IMG/VR virus record: IMGVR_UViG_3300024239_000355
Location: 62,001 to 126,000 of that record
Direction: 5' to 3' (one strand)
DNA from: a virus
DNA length: 64,000 nucleotides
The translations under genes and the position numbers were made by a program. Below the pieces are notes generated by a model. The model was given only the letters and a program-made list of their open reading frames with translations. It did not search any database and had not been told where the DNA came from. The stretch's first letter is position 1. Every line of letters starts with the position of its first letter. Of this stretch, positions 31,883 to 41,206 are shown piece by piece.

Positions 31883-33082
31883 TCATACCAGTTCGAGACG
31901 TTGATTAAAAATCATCAACCGATAATCATACCCAAGGGTGCGGGTCGCATTTTCTTTGGCTTGATTTCTTTCAAGGTGTAGGAAGTATGTATAATCGCTT
32001 TTTACCTCGACAATCAATTTCTTTTCTGGAAGGTAAAAATCTGGATAATAACGACGTATCTTCCCGTCATGCTCATACCAAATTTCCGGCATATCACCAC
32101 GTCGATAAAGTATATTTTCTTCGGTTAACCCTTCATCCAACAATATCTGATACGCATATGGCTCATAACCCTGTAGACGGAGCAATTTTCCAGAGGGTGT
32201 TATATAGTCACGATGTCGGAATGCAGCGTGTAATACTTTTTCCGCGATATCAGGGTCATGCATATAATGATCCACACCATAGCGTTCACGGCATGTCTGC
32301 TGGAATTTAGCTCGCACGTCAGGTGATTGGGCGGGGTATTCAACACCGAAATGTTCATGTGAGGTTGACCGCGCTTTCGCCCGCATTTCTTCTGACTGCA
32401 TGGTGTATTCAACGCCATACCGTTCCATGTGAGTCTTTCTATACTTTTCTTGAACATCTGGATGAGACGTTGCACTTTCAAACCCATATTTCTCAAGACA
32501 TGTTGCTCGCATCTTTGCTTGAACATCAGGAAGTCCAGTGACGTATTCAGTGCCAAATTTTTCTAAACATGTCTGACGCATCCGCGACTGTACATCCCCC
32601 AAATGGGTTGCACGGGTTGCCCCGTACCGTTCGAGGTGCGTTTGATCGCAACGAGTCTTCCCCATTTCAGTCTGCATAATATTATCTGCACCATAGCGAT
32701 CACGTTGTGTCTGTCGCGACTTCGCAAGAAAAACCTCGGATTGCATATTATGCTCAACCCCATGCCGTTCAACCATGATGGCTGACCGGCGTTCTTGGAA
32801 ACCGTCTGCTTGAAATGGGTTCTCAACACCATATTTCTGAATATTGGTTTGTTTTGTTTTTTCTCGTACATCAGCGCGTTGTTGGTGGGTTTCTACCCCA
32901 TACTTTGCAAGGTTGTTTTTTCGTTTCTTCTCTATTGTTCCGGGGCAACTTGCGTGAGCATTACAACAGCACCATTTCAGTTGTTTTGTGATTTGCCAAT
33001 GCGCAGGTTGCCCACATCCGTATTCACAAATACGAGTGGCGGTTTCGTGATAGATTGGTTTCTGAGTGTTATATTTTGCCAT
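31883..33082 (-). CDS. Homing-type endonuclease with repeated KYGV units and PD-(D/E)XK C-terminus
   Basis: Three hundred ninety-nine residues. N-terminal Cys cluster (CEYGCGQPAHW; CCCNAHASC) looks like a zinc site. Then about nine repeats of an L-E-K/R-Y-G-V/A unit about 25 residues apart (KYGVETHQQ, RYGADNIMQ, RYGVEYTMQ), as in phage endonuclease-associated DNA-binding repeats. The end has YYPDFYLPEKKLIVEVKS, a D...E-x-K nuclease motif. Sits directly downstream of the ribonucleotide reductase gene. Probable free-standing homing endonuclease. Confidence 0.82.
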   Translation of the reverse strand: MAKYNTQKPIYHETATRICEYGCGQPAHWQITKQLKWCCCNAHASCPGTIEKKRKNNLAKYGVETHQQRADVREKTKQTNIQKYGVENPFQADGFQERRSAIMVERHGVEHNMQSEVFLAKSRQTQRDRYGADNIMQTEMGKTRCDQTHLERYGATRATHLGDVQSRMRQTCLEKFGTEYVTGLPDVQAKMRATCLEKYGFESATSHPDVQEKYRKTHMERYGVEYTMQSEEMRAKARSTSHEHFGVEYPAQSPDVRAKFQQTCRERYGVDHYMHDPDIAEKVLHAAFRHRDYITPSGKLLRLQGYEPYAYQILLDEGLTEENILYRRGDMPEIWYEHDGKIRRYYPDFYLPEKKLIVEVKSDYTYFLHLERNQAKENATRTLGYDYRLMIFNQRLELV

Positions 33083-33094
33083 TCGTCACCTATG

Positions 33095-33128
33095 TAAATA
33101 CCCCTGTGAGAAATCACAGGGGTATTTA
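33095..33128. terminator. Inverted repeat combining terminator and late promoter
   Basis: TAAATACCCCTGTG and its complement around a 6-nt loop. It sits after the RNR stop and before the endonuclease gene; the arms also carry the TAAATAC late motif (minus strand, 33122-33129, 40 bp before 33082). Confidence 0.6.
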
Positions 33129-33151
33129 TCATTCGTGGGTGTCCATTTGAT

Positions 33152-35557
33152 TTATGCTACATCGGTTGATGAAGCTTTTTCTTCGTTGAAGTCGATAGGA
33201 CAACCACCGGCTGAAGAGCAATCAATGTGTTCGAAACCAATGTCTTCGGACATTGCCTGCTGGATGGCATTGGCAAACTTTTCGAACTCGGTCTTCGTTA
33301 CGGCTTCCTCTGGGGTATATTCGAACGCCGCCATGTTGATCTGAGGCATGACCGAGCAGCAGCGAACCTTGCTCTGATGTTCACGGAGCGAATCCGCAAA
33401 CGACTTGTAGTCCACCAGTTCAGGCTTGTACTTGAGAGTGTAGCTGATCTGGTTGCCGTAGTTGTCCGACGCAGGAACACCCTGCTCGTCCGTACCATGT
33501 ATCCAGAACTTCTCACCTAGCATCAGCCAGGAATACTGTTCATCCGGAGTCGCCTCACCAGCCATAACCAACTTCTCACCCATACCGAGCGAAGCAATGG
33601 TCGGTTCAGTCGGGAAGCCAACAATAACGGTACCCTCGTACTGCTTGAGCGCACGGGTCGGATAACCGTTCTTCTTGTACTGCTCCACCAACGGATCATC
33701 GTTGCGGAACTGCACCCAACGCATGTACCACGCCAGAGCGGGCAAGTGCCAACCCTCGGTCAGCCCAAACAACTTGGACGTGGTGCCAGCGGGCTTAATC
33801 GTGGTCATGGTGTGCGGCACCTTGACACCCAGCACACCGGCATAACGGATCGCCTCTTCCTTGACGGAACGATTGAAGCGAGCCATCGTCAGCCAGAACG
33901 CCAGCGGCTTGGCAGCCTCAATCTTCGCCTGCGGCCAACCATCGACATATTCGATATCGGCAGCCGTAGCGACGACCTTGCCGCCTTCGACCACGTTACC
34001 GGACACCGGATCGACCTTGATCACGTCGCGGAAACCCAGACCGAAGAACTTGAAGGCGAATTCGTGGACACCGGTCATGCCGACGCCGATACGGTTGGTG
34101 CGCTCGACTTCCTTCTTGTACAGGGAGTCCATGGTGTTGACGCGCATTAGCGCACGCACCGCGACACGGAATGCCTCATCAGCCTCGTCCAGGGTCTCGG
34201 CATGGAAGGGAACCACGTCCGCAATCACACAGTAACCGCCCAGGATGTTCAGGGCAATCTCACCGCAAGGATTGGTGATGGTGTGGTACTTCTTTGACTT
34301 CGCCTTCTTGGCAAGACGACCCAAGTAGATTTGGGTGTCGTCGTTGACCTTGTACTTGGCAGACTCAACAAAGTCACCACGGTTAAGGTCTGCCCATCCG
34401 TCATCCTTCTGCACCAGTTTGTGGGCATTGATGATGCCCGGCTCACCAGTACCATCACCATACGCAGCCTGTGACAGCAGCTTCCACACCTTACGGGCAT
34501 GCTGTGCATCAGCAGTCATGTACTCTTCGGTGCCACGTTTCAGTTCCAGCAGCTTCCAGAACTCATCGTCAACCATGACAGAGTTGTTGGACGACCACAA
34601 AAAGCCCATAGGCGCAATCTTCGCCTGCTCACGGTAGGCAATCACATCCTCGAACGACTTACCGCTATACTCAATCGGGCGCTTGATCAGGATAAATTCA
34701 GCGATGGTAGGATCGCGCCACCATTTAGTCGCCATACGAGCCGCACGGCGGGCACCACCGACCAGAACACATTCCGCAAAATAGTGGTCGATGTACATGG
34801 CTTGCAGCCACTTGGACAGACCGGCACCACGCAGCGACGCTGCCTTCAGGAAGGCATTCATCAGTGGTACAGGACCGGACGCCGGGCGGTTCTGCATACC
34901 TCCAATCGGGGCACCCTTCGGGCGGACTTCGGAGAAATCGAGAATCAGCAGCTTATCTTTATGAATTTTCTCAAACGCGGCATTTTCCCAGAGTTCCAGT
35001 GCCTTTGCCCAACCCTCACGGCTGTCTGGCACTTTGAACCACATCACGTCGCGACCAGTACCGTACTTGTGCTTGGCGTCGCGGACGCTTTCGTGTGCCG
35101 ACCAGTCAAAATCCGGATGAGTGTGATCAATAACACAACGAATAGCAGGCGCATTATCCCAGTCAACCAGCATCATGTCGTCATCGTAGCAACGACCGAC
35201 ACCACTGCCGTTCAACAGCAGATAGAATTCGACAAAGCTCGATGCGCTGGTGGCGCAGTTGGTGAACACTTCCATATTACGGAAGGGCTGGTTCTCATCA
35301 CCATGCTGAAGGTGACGACCAGACATCAGCAAACTAGCATTGGCAATGTGCTTCCGAAGAAGCGAATATTCAGCCTGCTGTTCATCCTTTGTTCGCGCCA
35401 AAAGTGAATTACCGAGAGCAACACGGCTGGCAACATCGCCCCAATTTTCAAGGGTACCATCTTCTTTCTTGCGTAGGATAGTGCGCTCGGCAACTGCCTG
35501 ACCCATCCCAGGGTGCAATTCCCGATATTCATTCTTGATAACTCTAAGTTCCGCCAT
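33152..35557 (-). CDS. nrdJ: Class II (adenosylcobalamin-dependent) ribonucleotide reductase
   Basis: Eight hundred one residues. Catalytic-region motifs: TNCATSASSF (first redox Cys), ITNPCGEIALNILGGYC (thiyl Cys), HTMTTIKPAGTTSKLFG, and a C-terminal Cys pair SSAGGCPIDF. The single-chain size and lack of R2 genes nearby fit the monomeric B12-dependent class. It reduces ribonucleotides to deoxyribonucleotides for phage DNA synthesis. Class II RNR is also used by T4-type phages of Sinorhizobium, consistent with an alphaproteobacterial host that makes or imports cobalamin. A GGAGAG site precedes the start. Confidence 0.92.
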   Translation of the reverse strand: MAELRVIKNEYRELHPGMGQAVAERTILRKKEDGTLENWGDVASRVALGNSLLARTKDEQQAEYSLLRKHIANASLLMSGRHLQHGDENQPFRNMEVFTNCATSASSFVEFYLLLNGSGVGRCYDDDMMLVDWDNAPAIRCVIDHTHPDFDWSAHESVRDAKHKYGTGRDVMWFKVPDSREGWAKALELWENAAFEKIHKDKLLILDFSEVRPKGAPIGGMQNRPASGPVPLMNAFLKAASLRGAGLSKWLQAMYIDHYFAECVLVGGARRAARMATKWWRDPTIAEFILIKRPIEYSGKSFEDVIAYREQAKIAPMGFLWSSNNSVMVDDEFWKLLELKRGTEEYMTADAQHARKVWKLLSQAAYGDGTGEPGIINAHKLVQKDDGWADLNRGDFVESAKYKVNDDTQIYLGRLAKKAKSKKYHTITNPCGEIALNILGGYCVIADVVPFHAETLDEADEAFRVAVRALMRVNTMDSLYKKEVERTNRIGVGMTGVHEFAFKFFGLGFRDVIKVDPVSGNVVEGGKVVATAADIEYVDGWPQAKIEAAKPLAFWLTMARFNRSVKEEAIRYAGVLGVKVPHTMTTIKPAGTTSKLFGLTEGWHLPALAWYMRWVQFRNDDPLVEQYKKNGYPTRALKQYEGTVIVGFPTEPTIASLGMGEKLVMAGEATPDEQYSWLMLGEKFWIHGTDEQGVPASDNYGNQISYTLKYKPELVDYKSFADSLREHQSKVRCCSVMPQINMAAFEYTPEEAVTKTEFEKFANAIQQAMSEDIGFEHIDCSSAGGCPIDFNEEKASSTDVA

Positions 35558-35747
35558 CTCACATACTCTCCATTCTCGTACTTAACCTCACCGACGCAAT
35601 GCCTCAACAATCCAAAACGGTATTGGAACCAATTGCATAGTTGGTGAATATTCAGATTTGACCAGTTGGCTGGGTGGTTTATTTAGATATACGTCTTTGC
35701 CATAATGTAGGTGGTTTTTATACACCCATCTAAAACAAAGGAGCAAT
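35558..35747. other. Gap of about 190 bp
   Basis: AT-rich, with TCTAAATAAACC (minus) near 35680-35692 and otherwise no gene, terminator or RNA that I can support. Confidence 0.4.
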
Positions 35748-36212
35748 TTATTTCCGGTTTGTTCTCACATAGATTCCATCCACGAAAGTATAGGTTTCCA
35801 TGCGATCCACTTTGTTCCCAAGGGTATTGACGGCAACAATACCACCCAGGGCATAGTTCAGAACCCATTGATTATCAGCGACAACCACGATGAAAATTCC
35901 CTGTTCTTCGTCTTTGATCAACTCTAGCTGCAAACGACCATCCCACCGTTGATCGGTGACATACAATAGGGTGTGATACATACAGATCGCGACCCCGGTC
36001 GCACACAACTGCCCTTCATGTATCAGTTGCCATGGTTCAGGCCAATTTTTTGGTTGATCCCAATCCACATAGAATTGGACAAGTGGAATATCTGACCAAT
36101 ATTTTGCGACCAACGTCAATTGCTGGTCATCGGACAAATTAGACGTAAGTGTATCCCGAAAACGTTTCCATTCACGAAAGCGTTTAGATGGGGGAATATT
36201 AAGGATGGTCAT
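35748..36212 (-). CDS. Hypothetical phage protein (PEPWQL motif)
   Basis: One hundred fifty-four residues. DWDQPKNWPEPWQLIHEGQLC and VAICMYHTLLYV recall a conserved small protein found in T4-like phages of marine and soil hosts. Directly downstream of the tail-spike-like gene. Function unknown. Confidence 0.7.
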   Translation of the reverse strand: MTILNIPPSKRFREWKRFRDTLTSNLSDDQQLTLVAKYWSDIPLVQFYVDWDQPKNWPEPWQLIHEGQLCATGVAICMYHTLLYVTDQRWDGRLQLELIKDEEQGIFIVVVADNQWVLNYALGGIVAVNTLGNKVDRMETYTFVDGIYVRTNRK

Positions 36213-36215
36213 GAA

Positions 36216-38132
36216 TTAATCCGTTTTCCATTTGCGAACAAAAATATACAGACGTGCATCGTTCCCTGCACTCATCGTGTACTGCATCTGAAGCTTGGAA
36301 GTCGCAGAATCCTTGACAAAAGAGAACACCACTCCGATGTTTGCCATTTCTTGGTAATCATCATCGGTTGCGATGGTCGTATCTGTCGCAATACACCGTA
36401 ACATCCCAACGCGCAAAAACGAATCACGTTTCAAACTGTATTCGACAATCAACGTATTTGTTTCGTTGAGATCGAAAAATGCCTCTTCTCCATTTGCGAA
36501 GGAAATTTGCTGTGGTTGGGCGGTTGGGGTGAGGACAATGGCATCTACGTTCATGGGGTCCATCATGATCCCACCCATGCTAATACCATCAGAATATTGC
36601 GCCCATGTATTGGTAATAACGGTATTTTTTCCGTTTTCATTACCAATACGATACAACACACCATCTTTATTGACACATGGTATCACATCGTAGTGGATAT
36701 CCTGACGACCAAACGAATCACCAATGGCGAAGTTATCAGTCGCTCCTTCACGATTCGGGGCGGGATCGCTGTAGAAAAATATCGCTTCGTACTCGAAGTC
36801 ACATGGGGTCACTGCCCCGCCGGGGATCGTACAGACATTTGTCAACGCAATCCCGGTACGCTCGTAATGGTTCGATAAGGAACCATTGTTGGTTCCTGGG
36901 GTGAAAACTGCAAATCCATATCGGCGAATCATATCGAAATGGGACGTTTCTACATGAACGCCACGCGGACCCCACAGATATTCCACCGAACTAGGGTTGG
37001 CAACCGGCGACCCAACGTCCCCCAAATCCTCACCGACATTCACGCCATCAAATAGGTCAGTGAACATCGAATTCATCACGGTGACTTGCACTACGTCATC
37101 TTTGGCGTAAAGACCATAGCCACGTTTTGAGAAACGACAGTCGGAGAACGTAATTTTCTTGGTCTTCATGGCGTGATCAACGTCCGATCCGGACGGACCC
37201 GATACGTAGACGGCCCGGGAAAGAGTCGAGGTGGCACCGATTACCGGAGTTTGACTACAATCGTATTCATAACCAACAAAATCACAATCAATAAAACTAA
37301 CGTTTTGGGCATTTGCCACGCGAACTACATCTCCTTGTGTAGTATTCATAAACGTAATTCCCGTTACAAGGATGTCTTCAACCGGGAACCCAAGTTGTAA
37401 AATATCACCACCCGCCCATTGTGCATTAGGAACGGGTGGAAATTCAAAACGATCAAATAGACCAACGTCGTCGGGATAATCGGCAAATGTTTGGGAAGCA
37501 TTTTCACGCTGGAACGTAGCCGTACCAGCTACGTAGTCTTGCCCGGCTACCGCAGGTACTCCCATTTTGATAATGGTACGTCCACTCCCATCCCCGATCA
37601 AGATAGTCTTGCGAAGAAACGGTAGTGGACGATTAATTACATAAATTCCAGCCGGGACATACAGCGCCCGCCATGGTCCTACTGAACCATCATACAAACT
37701 GAATGGCTCACGCAGGAACATTTCGTACATTGCTCTGCGCAAATTTAGGGTTTCTTCATCAACCGCCAACGGATTTTCGTTGCCATCGCCGCGCACCCCA
37801 AATGCTTTTACTGAAACACGTTCATCAAGGCGTTCTTGAAGACGACGAAGAGCTTGCCACCCAGCGTTCACACGCGGTACCAAAGAACCCGTTAACGGGT
37901 CTTTTTCCCGCCATAGGTACTGATATCGCATCAAATCAAGATGAGGACTGAATTCAGTGAAAACTTCGGTATTGCCTTCTTGAGTGGCACCCTCCGCAAT
38001 TTCACCGTTGCCAATGAACAAGCGGCGTTTGTCCAACGCCCACGCAATCTCGCCAGAAGCCAGATTCAGTCCTTTAAAATCACGGAAAAGACCTCTCCGG
38101 TGCTGAATTCGTGAAATGGTCGTGATTGCCAT
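36216..38132 (-). CDS. Tail fibre/spike protein with N-terminal Mtd-type domain and beta-helix
   Basis: Six hundred thirty-eight residues. The N-terminus (IQHRRG, LASGEIAWALDKRRLFIGNG) is the repeated-strand motif used at the base of phage receptor-binding proteins. Residues about 108-480 have pectate-lyase-type beta-helix features: VKAFGVRGDG, ALYVPAGIYVINRPL, ILIGDGSGRTIIKMG, VSFIDCDFVG. The C-terminal part is beta-rich and likely trimerises. It would bind or cut host surface glycans. Preceded by a late motif at 38164-38171. Confidence 0.82.
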   Translation of the reverse strand: MAITTISRIQHRRGLFRDFKGLNLASGEIAWALDKRRLFIGNGEIAEGATQEGNTEVFTEFSPHLDLMRYQYLWREKDPLTGSLVPRVNAGWQALRRLQERLDERVSVKAFGVRGDGNENPLAVDEETLNLRRAMYEMFLREPFSLYDGSVGPWRALYVPAGIYVINRPLPFLRKTILIGDGSGRTIIKMGVPAVAGQDYVAGTATFQRENASQTFADYPDDVGLFDRFEFPPVPNAQWAGGDILQLGFPVEDILVTGITFMNTTQGDVVRVANAQNVSFIDCDFVGYEYDCSQTPVIGATSTLSRAVYVSGPSGSDVDHAMKTKKITFSDCRFSKRGYGLYAKDDVVQVTVMNSMFTDLFDGVNVGEDLGDVGSPVANPSSVEYLWGPRGVHVETSHFDMIRRYGFAVFTPGTNNGSLSNHYERTGIALTNVCTIPGGAVTPCDFEYEAIFFYSDPAPNREGATDNFAIGDSFGRQDIHYDVIPCVNKDGVLYRIGNENGKNTVITNTWAQYSDGISMGGIMMDPMNVDAIVLTPTAQPQQISFANGEEAFFDLNETNTLIVEYSLKRDSFLRVGMLRCIATDTTIATDDDYQEMANIGVVFSFVKDSATSKLQMQYTMSAGNDARLYIFVRKWKTD

Positions 38133-38163
38133 GGTGCCGCCCTCAACTCGCTAAGACTTCAAT

Positions 38164-38171
38164 GTATTTAG
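38164..38171 (-). promoter_or_regulatory. T4-like late promoter motif (CTAAATAC)
   Basis: 32 bp upstream of the tail-spike-like start at 38132. Confidence 0.55.
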
Positions 38172-38178
38172 CGATTTA

Positions 38179-39006
38179 TCAGGCAGCTTTGTCACTATGG
38201 AACGTACCAAAGCGATGCAACCACTTATCCATATACTTATTGAAAGTTCGACCGGTAACCATAAATTCTTTAAATTTTAAATCGCGGTCAACCATCAATA
38301 TTACAACAGTGCTAATATCTGTCCCAAATAGCTCATTATGAGCTAAGGAGTAGGCGCTTCCCTGTAGGAAGTAGTCTTCGATATCTTCCTCTTTCTTGAT
38401 TTTCTTAGCCGATTTATAGTCGATGATAGCGGGTTTACCACGGTATACCCCGATCAAGTCGGCAGTACCGGCATATAACGAAGGGAAATACAGCCCTTCT
38501 TCCATGCCCCATACCTCGTTGAGGTGTTTAAGCCCGCATTCAATGATCACATCCGACATATCACGAGCCATTTTACGAATGACATTACTACCAGTCGGGC
38601 GTTCAATACTCATGATAAAATTTTCAAGGTGGGTATGCATTAAGCTCCCCAACCGGGTCGCCTCAGTACGAATTCGTTCTGCTTCAACTTCACCAACACG
38701 CTTCTTCCACATTTCGAGGAAGGTTTTGTCGCCCGTGGCGCTAAGAATGGTGGTTACCGATGTGAGGTTGCCGGTAGGTGTCGCATAGTATCGCTTACCA
38801 GAAACGCTGTCAGTCACGCGCTGCATATAGTCAGTGGCGATCTCACCGGTCGGATAAAGCCATGCATGCTTACCGTCTTGATGTGTCTTGGTAACTTTAG
38901 TGCCATCACGATCTGCAAAGTAAATTGCGCCAGTTTCTTCGTCTTGTTTTTCTTCGATTACCGAGCAGTATTGGAATTGTTTATTATAAGGGGGTGGGGT
39001 AAACAT
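38179..39006 (-). CDS. PD-(D/E)XK exonuclease (MGME1/Cas4-like)
   Basis: About 275 residues from MFTPPPYNKQ (AAGGTG site). Motifs: SVTTILSATGDKTFLEMWKKRVG, RLGSLMHTHLE (helix with His), YAGTADLIGVYRGKPAIIDYKSAKK (D...D-x-K active site) and DYFLQGSAYSLAHNELF (motif IV QxxxY). It belongs with the RecB-like nuclease found in T4-like cyanophages, probably a DNA end-processing exonuclease for recombination or packaging. Confidence 0.85.
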   Translation of the reverse strand: MFTPPPYNKQFQYCSVIEEKQDEETGAIYFADRDGTKVTKTHQDGKHAWLYPTGEIATDYMQRVTDSVSGKRYYATPTGNLTSVTTILSATGDKTFLEMWKKRVGEVEAERIRTEATRLGSLMHTHLENFIMSIERPTGSNVIRKMARDMSDVIIECGLKHLNEVWGMEEGLYFPSLYAGTADLIGVYRGKPAIIDYKSAKKIKKEEDIEDYFLQGSAYSLAHNELFGTDISTVVILMVDRDLKFKEFMVTGRTFNKYMDKWLHRFGTFHSDKAA

Positions 39007-39086
39007 GTTCACCTTTTGTTCCAAATGAAGTGAGGGGAAAACCCACACGCAACGGATTTTCACCCTCACCGGATGCCTAAGTCAAT

Positions 39087-39389
39087 TTATTCTGCTGCCG
39101 CTGCCGGTTCGTAATGCACCACTTGTTCGGCAATATTGATGATACGGTCAATGTTGTCTTTCAACTCGGAAAGACCCGGATCGCGTTTTTGGGGACGGAG
39201 GACGCTCGTTAAAGAATTCGGATCAATAACACGACTGGTTGAAATCATATAAAACATATCATCCAACATCATACGTGCATCATGATGCAATTCCTTGTTT
39301 ATGATAGTCGAGAACAGACCATTTTTCATAGCCGACTTGCCAATTTGGCGCTGGTAGTCGTACAACCGGAATACCTTATCTGCAAACAT
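39087..39389 (-). CDS. Hypothetical protein
   Basis: One hundred residues. Helical, MFADKVFRLYDYQRQIG at the N-terminus, and an Ala/Glu tail. Short gap from the exonuclease. Function unknown. Confidence 0.65.
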   Translation of the reverse strand: MFADKVFRLYDYQRQIGKSAMKNGLFSTIINKELHHDARMMLDDMFYMISTSRVIDPNSLTSVLRPQKRDPGLSELKDNIDRIINIAEQVVHYEPAAAAE

Positions 39390-39406
39390 TTCGTTCTCCT
39401 TGAGGT

Positions 39407-39706
39407 CTACAATTGTTCTCTTAGGCGACCGATCTCATCGAGAAGATCGCGCCTAATTTCGCGCAATCCTTTCGTCCCCACCTCCTTTCCAAAACGTTTA
39501 AGAATTTCGTAGGACTCGGCTGAAATCCGATATTCGGTTTGAGCCAACACTAATTGCTCCGTGATGGTATCTATCACAGAGTAATAAGCACGTATTGCCG
39601 CAAAAACCTTACGTTGTGCGTCGGTCTGTGGGGCATAACTTTCAATAAAAACCTCTATTTCAGGTTTTTCTTTTTGGAGGTCTTTTAAGAAGTCAAAACT
39701 GGACAT
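39407..39706 (-). CDS. Hypothetical helical protein
   Basis: Ninety-nine residues from MSSFDFLKDLQKEKPEIEVF; long charged helices (IRRDLLDEIGRLREQL). Unknown function; same direction as the neighbours. Confidence 0.6.
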   Translation of the reverse strand: MSSFDFLKDLQKEKPEIEVFIESYAPQTDAQRKVFAAIRAYYSVIDTITEQLVLAQTEYRISAESYEILKRFGKEVGTKGLREIRRDLLDEIGRLREQL

Positions 39707-39729
39707 CACAAACCCCCTCCGGGGTAGGG

Positions 39730-40107
39730 TTACAGCAGCCCGGCGAGGTGCCGCATACGATGGATACTCTCGTTCATACCATTTTGACCCGGCTTTGTGG
39801 GTTTGGTGGGCTTGTTTGGCGTATTCCCCACCGTATCACCCTCATCATCACCATCGGATGCAACAATATTATCCACATCAACCGTTTCGGTATGCCCGGT
39901 ATCATCGCGTACAACTGCTTTATTACCAGTTTTTGCAACAAATTCTTTCGCCACACCTGCTTCATCAGTATCCACTACCGTGTCACCACGTTTGAGTTGG
40001 GCTACTTTCATAGCAGCAGCGGCATTCTTTACTACGGATTGTACGGCATTTTCAGCAAGAACTTCCGAGAAATAACTTGTGAGTGGTTTAATTTGCTTAC
40101 CGTACAT
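39730..40107 (-). CDS. Hypothetical virion-type protein ending RMRHLAGLL
   Basis: One hundred twenty-five residues. Helical N-terminal region, a beta part (KRGDTVVDTDEAG), then a Thr/Pro/Lys linker and the ending SIHRMRHLAGLL. The RMR-x-LAGL motif also occurs inside the protein at 45195-46379. Late-type motif at 40134-40141. Confidence 0.65.
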   Translation of the reverse strand: MYGKQIKPLTSYFSEVLAENAVQSVVKNAAAAMKVAQLKRGDTVVDTDEAGVAKEFVAKTGNKAVVRDDTGHTETVDVDNIVASDGDDEGDTVGNTPNKPTKPTKPGQNGMNESIHRMRHLAGLL

Positions 40108-40133
40108 AGTATCACCCTTAAAATGTGGTATCA

Positions 40134-40141
40134 GTATTTAT
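40134..40141 (-). promoter_or_regulatory. T4-like late promoter motif (ATAAATAC)
   Basis: 27 bp upstream of the start at 40107. Confidence 0.5.
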
Positions 40142-40153
40142 CTATCTTTTGAT

Positions 40154-40354
40154 TTATTGTCCAAAACCACGTTTGAAAATACGTTTAGATGTCTTTATGG
40201 GGTTAAACCCTTCATCCATCTCTAATCGCTGCTTACGATCACTTTCGATAGTCGCATCTCCCATGTCATACACACATCGAAACAATTTCTTGAAAAATGG
40301 ACGAACGTATTCTGGTTTTTCGGGTTCGGGTTCTGGTGGAATGTCACAGGTCAT
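40154..40354 (-). CDS. Small hypothetical protein
   Basis: Sixty-six residues: an acidic Pro-rich N-terminus (PPEPEPEKPEYV) and a basic C-terminus (KTSKRIFKRGFGQ). Follows the 280-aa gene by 4 bp. Unknown function. Confidence 0.55.
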   Translation of the reverse strand: MTCDIPPEPEPEKPEYVRPFFKKLFRCVYDMGDATIESDRKQRLEMDEGFNPIKTSKRIFKRGFGQ

Positions 40355-40358
40355 TTGG

Positions 40359-41201
40359 TCACCATGTAATGAGGACTTTATAAGCTGGTCCTGTTGATTT
40401 ATAGACTATTTCATTGGTATTTACTTCATACCCGCGATCCCGCATAGCGGCTTTAAATTCCGCCATGGTGTTTGGCGAACCACGCGGTACATCCATATCA
40501 ATGAATGCGTACCGTTGTCCAACCGCTTTCATCCGTTCAATCTCTGCATCCGCAATCTGCGCATACAGGACACCAGGGATATCGGTTACAATGGTGCTAG
40601 AAGGCGCTGCTGACGCCGTGGAAGCCCCACAGGTATTCATGGCTATCGCATTGCTCATAGACCCGTACACAGCTTCCACCGAGTTTGCAGGCAGTGTGGC
40701 TGTCATGGTTGGGAACATCGGCAAATCAGCCTGCGTAACGCCCTGTTGACCAACATGCATCACCTGGGTCACACCCGGCGCATGCGTCACCATGGCGGTG
40801 TCCACTTTACCTTTGACAAACTCGCTCAGCACCGGCTTCTGTTCGGTGAGCATCTGGTGCTTCACACCCGCTTTTGGGGCGTTCTTAAGCCACGGCTGGG
40901 TATGATACTCATTGCGCCCTTTAGCAGCCGTAATCTCCCCTACCATGTCCTGATAGAATTGCGCTTGTGCTTTCTCTTGGGCACGTCGAACCGCCGCCAT
41001 AGGGTCCGCAAGGTCTTCCAATTCGCGATCAGAGAGTTCGCGACCGGTGTTTCCGTCGATGTTAATTACTTTATGCCCGGCAACCATTTTGCCTTGGGTC
41101 GGGTCGAAAATGGGATTTTCCCAGTCATCAACAACTTTTTTAGTCGGCTGAATGCCTGCCGGTTTACCCCGGTCACTCAACCGGCGTGCCTGATGGGTCA
41201 T
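40359..41201 (-). CDS. Hypothetical protein
   Basis: Two hundred eighty residues. An extended N-terminal half (basic and acidic, AQEKAQAQFYQDMVGEI), an Ala/Thr/Ser-rich stretch (ATLPANSVEAVYGSM, TASAAPSSTIV), and a C-terminal alpha-beta part (MAEFKAAMRDRGYEVN, YKSTGPAYKVLITW). Not recognised; position suggests a structural or assembly role. Confidence 0.65.
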   Translation of the reverse strand: MTHQARRLSDRGKPAGIQPTKKVVDDWENPIFDPTQGKMVAGHKVINIDGNTGRELSDRELEDLADPMAAVRRAQEKAQAQFYQDMVGEITAAKGRNEYHTQPWLKNAPKAGVKHQMLTEQKPVLSEFVKGKVDTAMVTHAPGVTQVMHVGQQGVTQADLPMFPTMTATLPANSVEAVYGSMSNAIAMNTCGASTASAAPSSTIVTDIPGVLYAQIADAEIERMKAVGQRYAFIDMDVPRGSPNTMAEFKAAMRDRGYEVNTNEIVYKSTGPAYKVLITW

Positions 41202-41206
41202 TTACC

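Noticed and set aside
31883-33082. Repeats in the endonuclease gene as tandem DNA array
   Set aside because: They are diverged protein repeats in one frame, not DNA repeats.
35558-35747. Cobalamin riboswitch near the class II RNR
   Set aside because: No B12-box-like sequence or long structured leader could be seen up- or downstream of the gene.
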